The notes beneath the pieces are model-generated. The model had not been told where the DNA came from, did not search any database, and worked only from the letters and a program-made list of their open reading frames with translations. This document shows, piece after piece, positions 32,901 to 40,761 of a stretch of DNA of 40,761 bases. How positions within the stretch are numbered: the stretch's first letter is position 1; the number at the start of each line of letters is the position of its first letter. Made by a program: the position numbers and the translations under genes. This DNA comes from Pseudomonadota bacterium (GTDB lineage Bacteria; Pseudomonadota; Alphaproteobacteria; Rhizobiales; Rhizobiaceae). Location of the stretch: the NCBI GenBank assembly GCA_023399465.1, contig JAEWPB010000032.1, positions 1-40,761 of the forward strand. The letters run 5' to 3'.

Positions 32901-33452
32901 CGCAATGACGTCATCGATGCCATTCGCAAGCTGCGCGCTGCCATCCAGGGCCTCAATCGCGAGGGCCGCGAACGGCTGATCGCCGCCTTCGACGTCGTCA
33001 ACGCCCAGTTCCAGCGGCTGTTCACCCATCTCTTCGGCGGCGGGACGGCGGAACTGCAACTGATCGAATCCGACGATCCGCTGGAAGCGGGCTTGGAAAT
33101 TCTCGCCCGCCCGCCGGGCAAGAAGCCGCAGACGATGACGCTGCTCTCCGGTGGCGAGCAGGCCCTGACCGCGATGGCGCTGATCTTCGCAGTGTTTCTC
33201 ACCAATCCTGCGCCGATCTGCGTGCTCGACGAGGTCGATGCGCCGCTCGACGACCACAATGTCGAGCGCTACTGCAACCTGATGGACGAAATGGCGGCCT
33301 CGACCGAGACCCGCTTCGTCGTCATCACCCACAACCCGATCACCATGGCGCGGATGAACCGCCTGTTCGGCGTGACCATGGCGGAGCAGGGCGTTTCGCA
33401 GCTCGTCTCGGTCGACCTGCAGACGGCGGAACGGATGCTCGACGTCGGATAA
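29991..33452 (+). CDS. smc: Chromosome segregation protein SMC
   Basis: The ring-forming ATPase that compacts and separates chromosomes. 1153 residues: N-terminal ATPase lobe with Walker A GPNGCGKSN (about 32-40), coiled coil, a hinge domain (about 508-640, starting FSPVAEEMKVDRGFETALGAVLGDDL), second coiled coil, and the C-terminal lobe with signature LLSGGEQALTAMAL (near 1050) and Walker B CVLDEVDAPLDD (near 1077). GTG at 29991 (VKFNKLRLLGFKSF) fits the family start; TTG 29985 is too close to the ribosome site. No scpA or scpB gene is in the window. Confidence 0.97.
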   Translation: MKFNKLRLLGFKSFVEPTEFIIERGLTGVVGPNGCGKSNLVEALRWVMGENSYKNMRASGMDDVIFSGSGNRPARNTAEVGLYLDNSDRTAPAAFNDSDEIQVTRRIEREQGSVYRINGKEARAKDVQLLFADASTGARSPSMVGQGRIGELIQAKPQARRQLLEEAAGISGLHSRRHEAELRLRGAETNLERLEDVTSQLESQIESLKRQARQANRFKMLSADIRSREAMLLHIRWVQAKEAEAEADSALNQATVLVAERAQAQMEAAKAQAIASLRLPELRENEAKLAAALQRLQIAKTQLEEDASRILRRRDELTRRLVQLGEDIRREERMVADNAAILAKLAAEEAEIEEILSDSGRYAEETREAFEAAAATLADSEKLFASLTAERAEAAASRNQLERAIRDLADRKMRLERQSGEASQELAAIDGRIASLPDPDEKREMVEAAEQAVADAEAMASDVEQILAEARRSEVMARTPVDQARAAVNGLETEARTISRMLATGAASGAFSPVAEEMKVDRGFETALGAVLGDDLESPLDPAAPAYWSANGDGADDPKLPAGVVPLIDHVGAPDALARTLRQIGVVEVGMALRLMAELKPGQRLVTRDGAVFRWDGHVTGSEAPSAAALRLAQKNRLSELEGEIEEARYVLAEAEDALAAAAETIRGEERRLTDARERGRLAARTLAKAREALAVAERASGDLIRRRDVIAETASQLQAQLEELVAQEENARIELEDAPDLSGLNARLRDQQAVVATDRGALAEARARHEGLNRENEARQRRIIAIRQERSSWNERAASAEDHIATLREREEEAREEAAMLEMAPDEFDDKRRALMNELSKAEEARRGAADALAEAELKQRDADQKAATSLSELAESREKRGRAEERLVSAREKRQESEQRIHEALNVAPHEALKLTGLATMEQIPDPRDVERELERLKIERERLGAVNLRADEEQKELSEKLEMLVRERNDVIDAIRKLRAAIQGLNREGRERLIAAFDVVNAQFQRLFTHLFGGGTAELQLIESDDPLEAGLEILARPPGKKPQTMTLLSGGEQALTAMALIFAVFLTNPAPICVLDEVDAPLDDHNVERYCNLMDEMAASTETRFVVITHNPITMARMNRLFGVTMAEQGVSQLVSVDLQTAERMLDVG

Positions 33453-33492
33453 TCGCGCCGCCGCCCGCCGGGCGTTCGCCCGTACGACGATA

Positions 33493-33520
33493 TTGTCGAT
33501 ACCGGCACAGCCTTTATAGT
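33493..33520 (+). promoter_or_regulatory. Possible promoter of the Ivy-like gene
   Basis: TTGTCG (33493-33498) and TATAGT (33515-33520) are 16 bases apart, close to a sigma-70 promoter, and 60 bases before the ATG at 33581. No other evidence. Confidence 0.4.
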
Positions 33521-33580
33521 GCGGGGATGCGGTGCGCGAAGTCGCGCATTGCAGGATCTTGAGAATGGAGTGCCTCGCCA

Positions 33581-34033
33581 ATGAGAACCGGTTTTGTCCT
33601 TGCCTTGGTCGCTTCGCTTGCCCTTGCCGCCCCGCTTCCTGCCCCGGCGGCGCCTTTGGCACCGTCCGCGCCGATAGGACCCAGCCTTGCCGGCATCTAT
33701 CTGTTTGACGTGCTGGCCACTTCCAGGGTGCATCGCGAGACGTTGGTCGCCTTGTTCAGGACGGAGAAGGGCGTGCCCTCATGGGTGCGGAACATTCCGG
33801 GCGGGAAGAGTTTCGTCTCCGGGCCATCGGAAGAAGTCGAGATCGAGGGCGTCGTCATGCAGGTGTTTCATGCCTGCAAGCCGCATGACTGTGCGGACAA
33901 TTCGATCCATATCCTGTTCACCGCGGATGGCGCGGGCGCGTGGGCGCGTCTCTACCAGAAGGGTGCGGAGGACCGCTATTTCGGCAACCCGTCGGCTGCG
34001 CAGCGGGCGCCGCTTATGCAGGATGGACTTTAA
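33581..34033 (+). CDS. Ivy-type lysozyme inhibitor
   Basis: A 150-residue exported protein: signal peptide 1 to about 24, a proline/alanine-rich linker, then a domain with VHRETLVALFRTEKGVPSWVRN and, decisively, C99-K-P-H102-D-C104. In E. coli Ivy the CKPHDC loop, with its histidine, is pushed into the active site of C-type lysozyme; the same six residues are present here. The protein should protect the periplasmic peptidoglycan from host or rival lysozyme, or restrain the cell's own lytic transglycosylases. GGAG precedes the ATG. It is a single gene after smc. Confidence 0.88.
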   Translation: MRTGFVLALVASLALAAPLPAPAAPLAPSAPIGPSLAGIYLFDVLATSRVHRETLVALFRTEKGVPSWVRNIPGGKSFVSGPSEEVEIEGVVMQVFHACKPHDCADNSIHILFTADGAGAWARLYQKGAEDRYFGNPSAAQRAPLMQDGL

Positions 34034-34266
34034 TTGGTAAAATGCCCGCATTAGTTACAATATTTGCCCGTTCCCACCCATTTGGGTGGTGTGAATGCGC
34101 GAACACTGATTTAACGTACCGCTTAAAGGGGCTGGGATCGGCTGGGGGTGCTTTCCTGTTCCGGAGGCGCTTTATGCGTTTTTGGAATTGGAAGTTGTCC
34201 AAAACCGGCATGGACACGCAGACACGCCTGGGCTATTGATCCCAAGGTAGGCAGAATTCGAACCCC

Positions 34267-34292
34267 CCGTCCGGTTTATCCTGGCCGGACGG
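34267..34292 (+). repeat. Inverted repeat (hairpin A) before ppdK
   Basis: CCGTCCGG (34267-34274) and CCGGACGG (34285-34292), perfect eight-base stem with a ten-base loop. It ends directly at the next hairpin. Confidence 0.65.
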
Positions 34293-34335
34293 AAAGCTTT
34301 GCGGGGCCGGTTGCAGGGCGGTCCCGCAAAGCTTT
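34293..34335 (+). repeat. Inverted repeat (hairpin B) before ppdK
   Basis: AAAGCTTTGCGGG (34293-34305) and CCCGCAAAGCTTT (34323-34335), a perfect 13-base stem with a 17-base loop. It starts at the base after hairpin A ends, so both can stack in one RNA. Confidence 0.7.
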
Positions 34336-34459
34336 GCCTAACCTCCAGATTGAATATATCTTCCTTTGTCATTGCCGCCGTCGCCGGAGCGCCGCAGGTA
34401 TGTCCGGACGGGCATCCGCAACACCAAAAATGCGTGGCTGCGGCGCATCGCGGTGGAAA

Positions 34460-34480
34460 AAATGCTGCGACGCAGCATTT
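34460..34480 (+). repeat. Near-perfect palindrome before ppdK
   Basis: AAATGCTGCG (34460-34469), one central A, CGCAGCATTT (34471-34480). It lies 76 bases before the ppdK start. As DNA it could bind a dimeric regulator; as RNA it would fold with a small loop. Confidence 0.55.
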
Positions 34481-34555
34481 GCGCTGCAATTATCAATTTA
34501 ATTTTCAGGCGGTATGGAATAGTCTCGCCTTACAGTCATTCGGGGCGGGAAAAGC

Positions 34556-37254
<2,699 letters not shown>

Positions 37255-37267
<13 letters not shown>

Positions 37268-37491
37268 TAGGGGCCGGGGCCGTAATAGGGCCTGGACCAC
37301 AGCGCCCGCTCGAGACGCCGCTCCAGGTCGATCCTCATCATGCAGTTTGCGAAGGCCTCGGTGCCCTTGCGGAAGCCGTATCCGCTGCACTTGGCCTCGT
37401 CGGCAGCGTGCCGCTGCTCCGGGGTGATGCTCTGGCAGGCGGACAGGATGGCGGCGAATGCGAGCAGCAGTGCAATGCGTCGTGAAGGCAT
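37255..37491 (-). CDS. Small lipoprotein with aromatic C-terminus
   Basis: A 78-residue protein with a lipoprotein signal ending LSAC (C19 lipidated). The mature part has two further cysteines (AKCSGYGF and FANCMMRIDLERRLERAL) and ends in an aromatic run SRPYYGPGPYYWY. The pattern CxGYGFxxGTxAFANCxM is found in small rhizobial outer-membrane lipoproteins of unknown role. The ATG at 37491 opens MPSRRIALLLAF. Its last 13 bases overlap the end of ppdK on the other strand. Confidence 0.82.
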
Positions 37492-37699
37492 GGCCGAGCC
37501 TCCGTGCTTCAGGCAGTAATTGCCCGGAAATCGGCGGGCAGCCCGTCTGGTCTGCATCAACCGCGCCGTGCCGGCAACCGACACGCACCATCGGTCACGC
37601 CCGGATCCCGTACCCGGCAGGTATACCTCGCCACTTAGGGGCAACCGGCTGCGATGACCGCCGGGGATGCACGCCGCGGCAGGCGCGTGGCGCCTGTCG

Positions 37700-38089
37700 C
37701 TAGATCTTTTCCAATACGCCGACGAAGGCCTCGGCAAGGCGCACCAGTCCCTCGGTGCGTTCGTCCGGATCTTCGATGCGGATGGCGGCGCCGGCTTCAT
37801 CGAGGAGCGCCAGAACGGTTCGCGGCTGATCCGGTTCGTCGCCGATGCGCACCACCGCAACCCTGCTGCAATCGTCGAGGAGATCTGCGCCGGGAAGGTC
37901 GAACAGGAAGGCCCCGCCGCAAACCTCGGCCGCTTCGCGAACCGCGGCTGCAAACTGCGCCTCTCCGCCGCTGAAGCCTTCAAGCGACAATTCAAGTTCG
38001 ATGAGGGGGAGGGTGCCGCTGAAGTCTTCGAGGGAAGCAGGCATGGCCGGGGCGGGCAGGCTGAGGGTGGTGACTACCGGTGCAATCAT
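37700..38089 (-). CDS. Protein of unknown function
   Basis: A 129-residue acidic cytoplasmic protein (MIAPVVTTLSLPAPAMPASLEDF...GVLEKI). I do not recognise a domain. It has no signal peptide or membrane helix; two cysteines stand in REAAEVCGGAFLFDLPGADLLDDCSRV, and the last third has a mixed strand-helix pattern. ATG 38089 is preferred because GGAGAAAGA precedes it; ATG 38122 has no ribosome site. It lies alone between a small lipoprotein gene and the divergent DUF1499 gene. Codon bias looks like its neighbours. Confidence 0.68.
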   Translation of the reverse strand: MIAPVVTTLSLPAPAMPASLEDFSGTLPLIELELSLEGFSGGEAQFAAAVREAAEVCGGAFLFDLPGADLLDDCSRVAVVRIGDEPDQPRTVLALLDEAGAAIRIEDPDERTEGLVRLAEAFVGVLEKI

Positions 38090-38376
38090 CAGGTCTTTCT
38101 CCGTGCTGGTTACGTTGGTCATTGGAACCGGGTCGAAATGACATCCTTGCCGTATTTTAGGAAAACGTCAAATTTTATGGCAGCGTGACAAAAATGCATA
38201 AATCGGGCCGTTTAAACGGGGGACAAGTGCGGCCCGGCTGATTCGAAACCGCGCGGCCGCGATTCCGGTCGTCGTCGTCGAAGCGACGCAACGGGGGATT
38301 CCGATTCCTGAAGTTATGCGCTAGAACTGGACACGCCGCCGCCCCTTCGTTTCAGTTCCGCCATGGTGTTTTGCTG

Positions 38377-39288
38377 ATGACCATCCGCTTCGAACGTCCA
38401 GTGTCCCATGCGGCGAGTGTCGCGCATGCGGTCGGCAGGTTTTCACTGGTGCTGTTGCTGGCCGTCGTCCTTCTTCATCGCTTCGGCCTGATGGCGACGC
38501 CGTATTTCGTCGCGCTGGTGATCGTTGCCGCGGCATCGGCAGCGCTTGCGCTGGTGATGGCGCTGTTCGGCCTGTGGCGGCTATGGGATGTCGGGGCGCT
38601 TGGCGGCATCGCGGCGGCGAAGGGACTTTTCTATTCGCTTGTTCCGCTCGCCGTCATCGCCGTCGCCGGCTATGCCTATTATACCCGCCCGCCGATCTAC
38701 GATGTCTCGACCGATCTCACCTCGGCGCCGCCCTGGCTGCAGCAGCCTGAGGCTGAGCAGATCTGGCTGCCGCGCCATGCCGTCATCACCGACGTCGACC
38801 GCGAGATGCAGCTCGAGGCCTATCCCGGTCTTACCGGCCGCCGCTACGATGGGGCGATCGACCGCGTGTACGAGGCGGTCAAGAAGGTGGCGGCGGTCAA
38901 CCGGGTGCGGATCACCGACGCTTCCGGCCTTGCCAATGCCGGGGCCGATATCGAGGACCAGCCGGCAAGGCCGGCAGATGACGGCGCGGTCGCCGAGGCG
39001 CCGCCCGAGGTCGTTCCTATACCGTTGCCGCGGCCGGAGGAGGCCGAGGAAGAGCCGGTCTTCGGCACTGAGTCTACCGATGTGCTGCTGCAGGGCGATG
39101 TGACGACACTGGTGCTCGGCCTGCATTTCGATGTCATGATCCGCCTGCGCGAGGGGCCCGAGACCACCTTCGTCGACATGCGCGTCGCCTCGCGCTACGG
39201 GCAGAGCGATCTCGGTCTCTCGGCGGCGATTGCCGACGACTATCTGCGTGCCCTCGATGCCGAACTGCTCGGGATCGCCGGCGGCTGA
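38377..39288 (+). CDS. DUF1499 membrane protein
   Basis: A 303-residue protein: three N-terminal membrane helices (about 22-42, 47-70 and 85-102), then a soluble domain beginning RPPIYDVSTDLTSAPPW, the DUF1499 signature (IxDVSTD), with AYPGLTGRRYDGAIDRVYEAV and the conserved close FVDMRVASRYGQSDLGLSAAIADDYLRALDAEL. A proline- and acid-rich linker (about 195-230) interrupts the domain. Function unknown. ATG 38377 is used; a four-codon reading frame just before it ends across the start (TGATG). The ribosome site is weak. It is convergent with the metallo-hydrolase gene. Confidence 0.88.
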   Translation: MTIRFERPVSHAASVAHAVGRFSLVLLLAVVLLHRFGLMATPYFVALVIVAAASAALALVMALFGLWRLWDVGALGGIAAAKGLFYSLVPLAVIAVAGYAYYTRPPIYDVSTDLTSAPPWLQQPEAEQIWLPRHAVITDVDREMQLEAYPGLTGRRYDGAIDRVYEAVKKVAAVNRVRITDASGLANAGADIEDQPARPADDGAVAEAPPEVVPIPLPRPEEAEEEPVFGTESTDVLLQGDVTTLVLGLHFDVMIRLREGPETTFVDMRVASRYGQSDLGLSAAIADDYLRALDAELLGIAGG

Positions 39289-39314
39289 GCGTCGGCCCCA
39301 GGCAGGATGATATC

Positions 39315-40229
39315 CTAGGCGGTCACCGGGAAGAAGTGGCCGGTCAGCCGGGCAGGGCCATCGGTCGAGACCTGGCCCTTTTCCACGAGATCCTCGAGAT
39401 GCGAGAGCACCGACAGCGCCGCCGCGCCGTGGAGCCGCGGGTCGGTGTCGCGGTAGATCGCCCTGACCATGTCCGGGATGGTGCGGTCGCCCGAGCGGAT
39501 GCGTTCCAGCACGGCGCGCTCGCGCATGCGCCGGTGGGTGCGCAGGCCCCGGAGGAAGGAGGCCGGCTCCCGGACCGGGCCGCCATGCCCGGGGAAATAG
39601 ATGCGGTCGTCACGCGAGAGCAGGCTTTCGAGCGAGGCCATGTAGTCGGCCATCGAACCGTCGGGCGGGGCGACGATCGAGGTCGCCCAGGCCATCACGT
39701 GATCGGCGGAAAACACGATGCCGGTGCCTTCGAGCGCAAAGGCGGCATGATTGGCGGAATGCCCGGGGGTGAGCAGGGCGTTGAGCGTCCAGCCGTCGCC
39801 CTCGACGCGCTCGCCTTCGCCAAGCGCACGATCGGGCACGAACTCGGTATCGGAGCTTTCGGCAAACGGGTTGGTCTCGCCGTCATGCAAGGGGCGGGCG
39901 GCACGGTGCGGGCCTTCGGCGACGATGATCGCGCCGGTTTCCCGCTTCAGCCGGCGGGCGAGCGGCGAATGGTCCTTGTGGGTATGGCTGACGGCAATGT
40001 GGGTCACTTCGCGTCCTTCGAGCGCCCTCATCAGCGCCCGGAAATGCGCCTCGTCCTCGGGGCCGGGATCGATGACCGCGACCGAGCTGCCGCCGACGAT
40101 ATAGGTGTTGGTGCCATGGAAGGTGAACGGCCCGGGGTTGTTCACCGTCAGGCGCTGGACGTTTTCGGCGATGGTGACGGCCTCGCCATGGGCGGGCACG
40201 AAGTCGAGGTCGAATTCTGGATTGCTCAT
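39315..40229 (-). CDS. Metallo-beta-lactamase fold hydrolase (LACTB2/RNase-like)
   Basis: A 304-residue binuclear zinc hydrolase: H82-T-H84-K-D86-H87 in SHTHKDHSPL, then TPGHSANH, the bridging aspartate in FSADHVMAW and the final histidine in YFPGHGGPV. A C-terminal winged helix (about 225-295) is like that of LACTB2, a mitochondrial endoribonuclease; other members are hydroxyacyl-glutathione hydrolases. The true substrate is open. The ATG at 40229 (MSNPEFDLDF) fits better than a start 20 codons upstream. Confidence 0.93.
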   Translation of the reverse strand: MSNPEFDLDFVPAHGEAVTIAENVQRLTVNNPGPFTFHGTNTYIVGGSSVAVIDPGPEDEAHFRALMRALEGREVTHIAVSHTHKDHSPLARRLKRETGAIIVAEGPHRAARPLHDGETNPFAESSDTEFVPDRALGEGERVEGDGWTLNALLTPGHSANHAAFALEGTGIVFSADHVMAWATSIVAPPDGSMADYMASLESLLSRDDRIYFPGHGGPVREPASFLRGLRTHRRMRERAVLERIRSGDRTIPDMVRAIYRDTDPRLHGAAALSVLSHLEDLVEKGQVSTDGPARLTGHFFPVTA

Positions 40230-40686
40230 GCGCGGTCTTCTAGCGCAAAAGCTCGGCGACCGGAATCGATTTTCGACGGGTGGGCGCAATCCGGCTCGCC
40301 ACCCGGCCCATCCCGGCAGGGGCGGATGCAGTGACGGTTTGCCTGCAGGTTATCGCCGCCTGATGCTGAGCCACAGTCACGCTTCGCTTTGCGCGAGGCC
40401 GCGTCTTTAATCTCCGCGCTCCCGGCCGGGGAGCCGGCCGGGATAGCCCGATAGCCGCGGACGGCGCGGCATTCCGCGGAGCATCGCGCGACCCTGCGAT
40501 CGCGGCTGGAGCGCCCGGCCCGAGGCATTGGCGCGACCGCGCAATGATGAGGCATCATCCATGCCATCAGGAAAGTGGTGAGAAACACCAAAGAAATCTT
40601 TCCGGCGGGCCAACTTAGTCATTGTCGCCCGGGGCAAGCTTTGCTAATCAGGCGTCGATTTCGCGAAGCAGTGCTTCGCATCTCGT
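40230..40686. other. Non-coding region before tRNA-Gln
   Basis: A 457-base gap with no gene I can support. It holds a perfect ten-base hairpin at 40420-40443 (TCCCGGCCGG, loop GGAG, CCGGCCGGGA) and a palindrome at 40663-40679 (GCGAAGCA-G-TGCTTCGC) that ends eight bases before the tRNA gene. The tRNA promoter must lie in the last part, but no clear -35/-10 pair stands out. Confidence 0.5.
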
Positions 40687-40761
40687 TGGGGCGTCGCCAA
40701 GCGGTAAGGCACCGGTTTTTGGTACCGGCATTCCCAGGTTCGAATCCTGGCGCCCCAGCCA
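40687..40761 (+). tRNA. tRNA-Gln (anticodon TTG)
   Basis: Acceptor arm TGGGGCG (40687-40693) pairs with CGCCCCA (40751-40757); anticodon stem CCGGT/ACCGG encloses the loop TTTTGGT with anticodon TTG; the T arm CCAGG-TTCGAAT-CCTGG is perfect. Discriminator G and an encoded CCA end at the last base of the window. The sequence is very near E. coli tRNA-Gln. Confidence 0.98.

Larger units (their letters stand above)
34034..34555 (+). other. Structured non-coding region before ppdK
   Basis: A 522-base gap without a convincing gene. It holds several perfect inverted repeats: 34074-34089 (CCACCCA / TGGGTGG, a likely end of the Ivy transcript), 34267-34292, 34293-34335 and 34460-34480. The last part (34481-34530) is AT-rich and may carry the ppdK promoter. 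The two central hairpins are adjacent, which suggests a structured RNA: a small RNA, a leader of ppdK, or twin terminators. No riboswitch class known to me was recognised. Confidence 0.5.

Noticed and set aside
34111..34126. TTAA-N8-TTAA as a CtrA site
   Set aside because: The CtrA consensus needs a seven-base spacer and it is not near a cell-cycle gene.
34251..34268. A tRNA-like GGTTCGAATTC on the minus strand
   Set aside because: The flanks do not form a T stem or an acceptor stem; no cloverleaf can be drawn.
34148..34501. A 117-codon frame in the gap before ppdK
   Set aside because: Odd composition (many C, R and S), no ribosome site, and it runs through the hairpins.
38363..38377. Four-codon leader frame before the DUF1499 gene
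   Set aside because: It overlaps the real start (TGATG) but has no ribosome site and can occur by chance.
40407..40637. A 76-codon minus-strand frame before the tRNA
   Set aside because: No ribosome site, no domain, and arginine-rich composition expected from non-coding GC-rich DNA.

Overview
The window looks like chromosomal DNA of an alphaproteobacterium of the order Rhizobiales, most likely Rhizobiaceae (Rhizobium/Agrobacterium-like). This rests on high G+C coding sequence, the aa3 oxidase order ctaC-ctaD-ctaB-ctaF-ctaG-ctaE, an IalB-type protein, a CcrM methylase, BioR boxes beside bioY and an EcfG-type stress promoter. I see no insertion sequence, phage, plasmid or CRISPR element; this is mostly core-genome sequence with one patchy accessory stretch at about 21.0-24.1 kb.

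Layout. 1-7.1 kb: the start of an ialB gene (minus strand), then the aa3 cytochrome c oxidase operon with heme O synthase, copper chaperone, the small CtaF protein, subunit III, a DUF983 protein and SURF1. A perfect FNR/FixK palindrome lies just before ctaC. 7.2-12.7 kb: ispH, thrB, rnhA, a Dabb protein, a peroxiredoxin with an orphan DsbD-type periplasmic domain, yqgE, and csbD behind a textbook EcfG promoter. 12.8-19.2 kb: a minus-strand cluster thrC, M16 peptidase, GNAT acetyltransferase and a membrane GGDEF/EAL protein; the last two overlap by four bases. 19.5-21 kb: an unknown lipoprotein and a HAD phosphatase.

21.0-24.1 kb: an ArsR-type regulator is divergent from a NIPSNAP gene and an antibiotic-biosynthesis-monooxygenase-like (ABM) gene, with a perfect palindrome between them. 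Then come bioR and bioY with two perfect and two degenerate BioR boxes between them. A frameshifted remnant of a second ABM gene starts exactly at the bioY stop, so bioR-bioY is bracketed by an intact and a decayed copy. This is the clearest sign of rearrangement in the window.

24.1-33.5 kb: a Tat-type beta carbonic anhydrase, ccrM, a minus-strand mutY-HAD-SnoaL operon, then a DUF721 (DciA-like) gene, a DsbA-type oxidoreductase and smc. The smc Shine-Dalgarno sequence is one arm of a perfect hairpin. 33.5-40.8 kb: an Ivy-type lysozyme inhibitor, a 522-base structured non-coding region, pyruvate phosphate dikinase, a small lipoprotein, an unrecognised protein, a DUF1499 membrane protein, a metallo-beta-lactamase-fold hydrolase, and tRNA-Gln(TTG) ending on the last base.

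As a whole the window joins aerobic respiration (structural subunits plus their assembly factors), isoprenoid and threonine synthesis, biotin uptake control, cell-cycle DNA methylation, chromosome organisation and envelope redox homeostasis. The most useful novelty lies in regulatory structure and gene remnants; I did not find a clearly new multi-gene machine.
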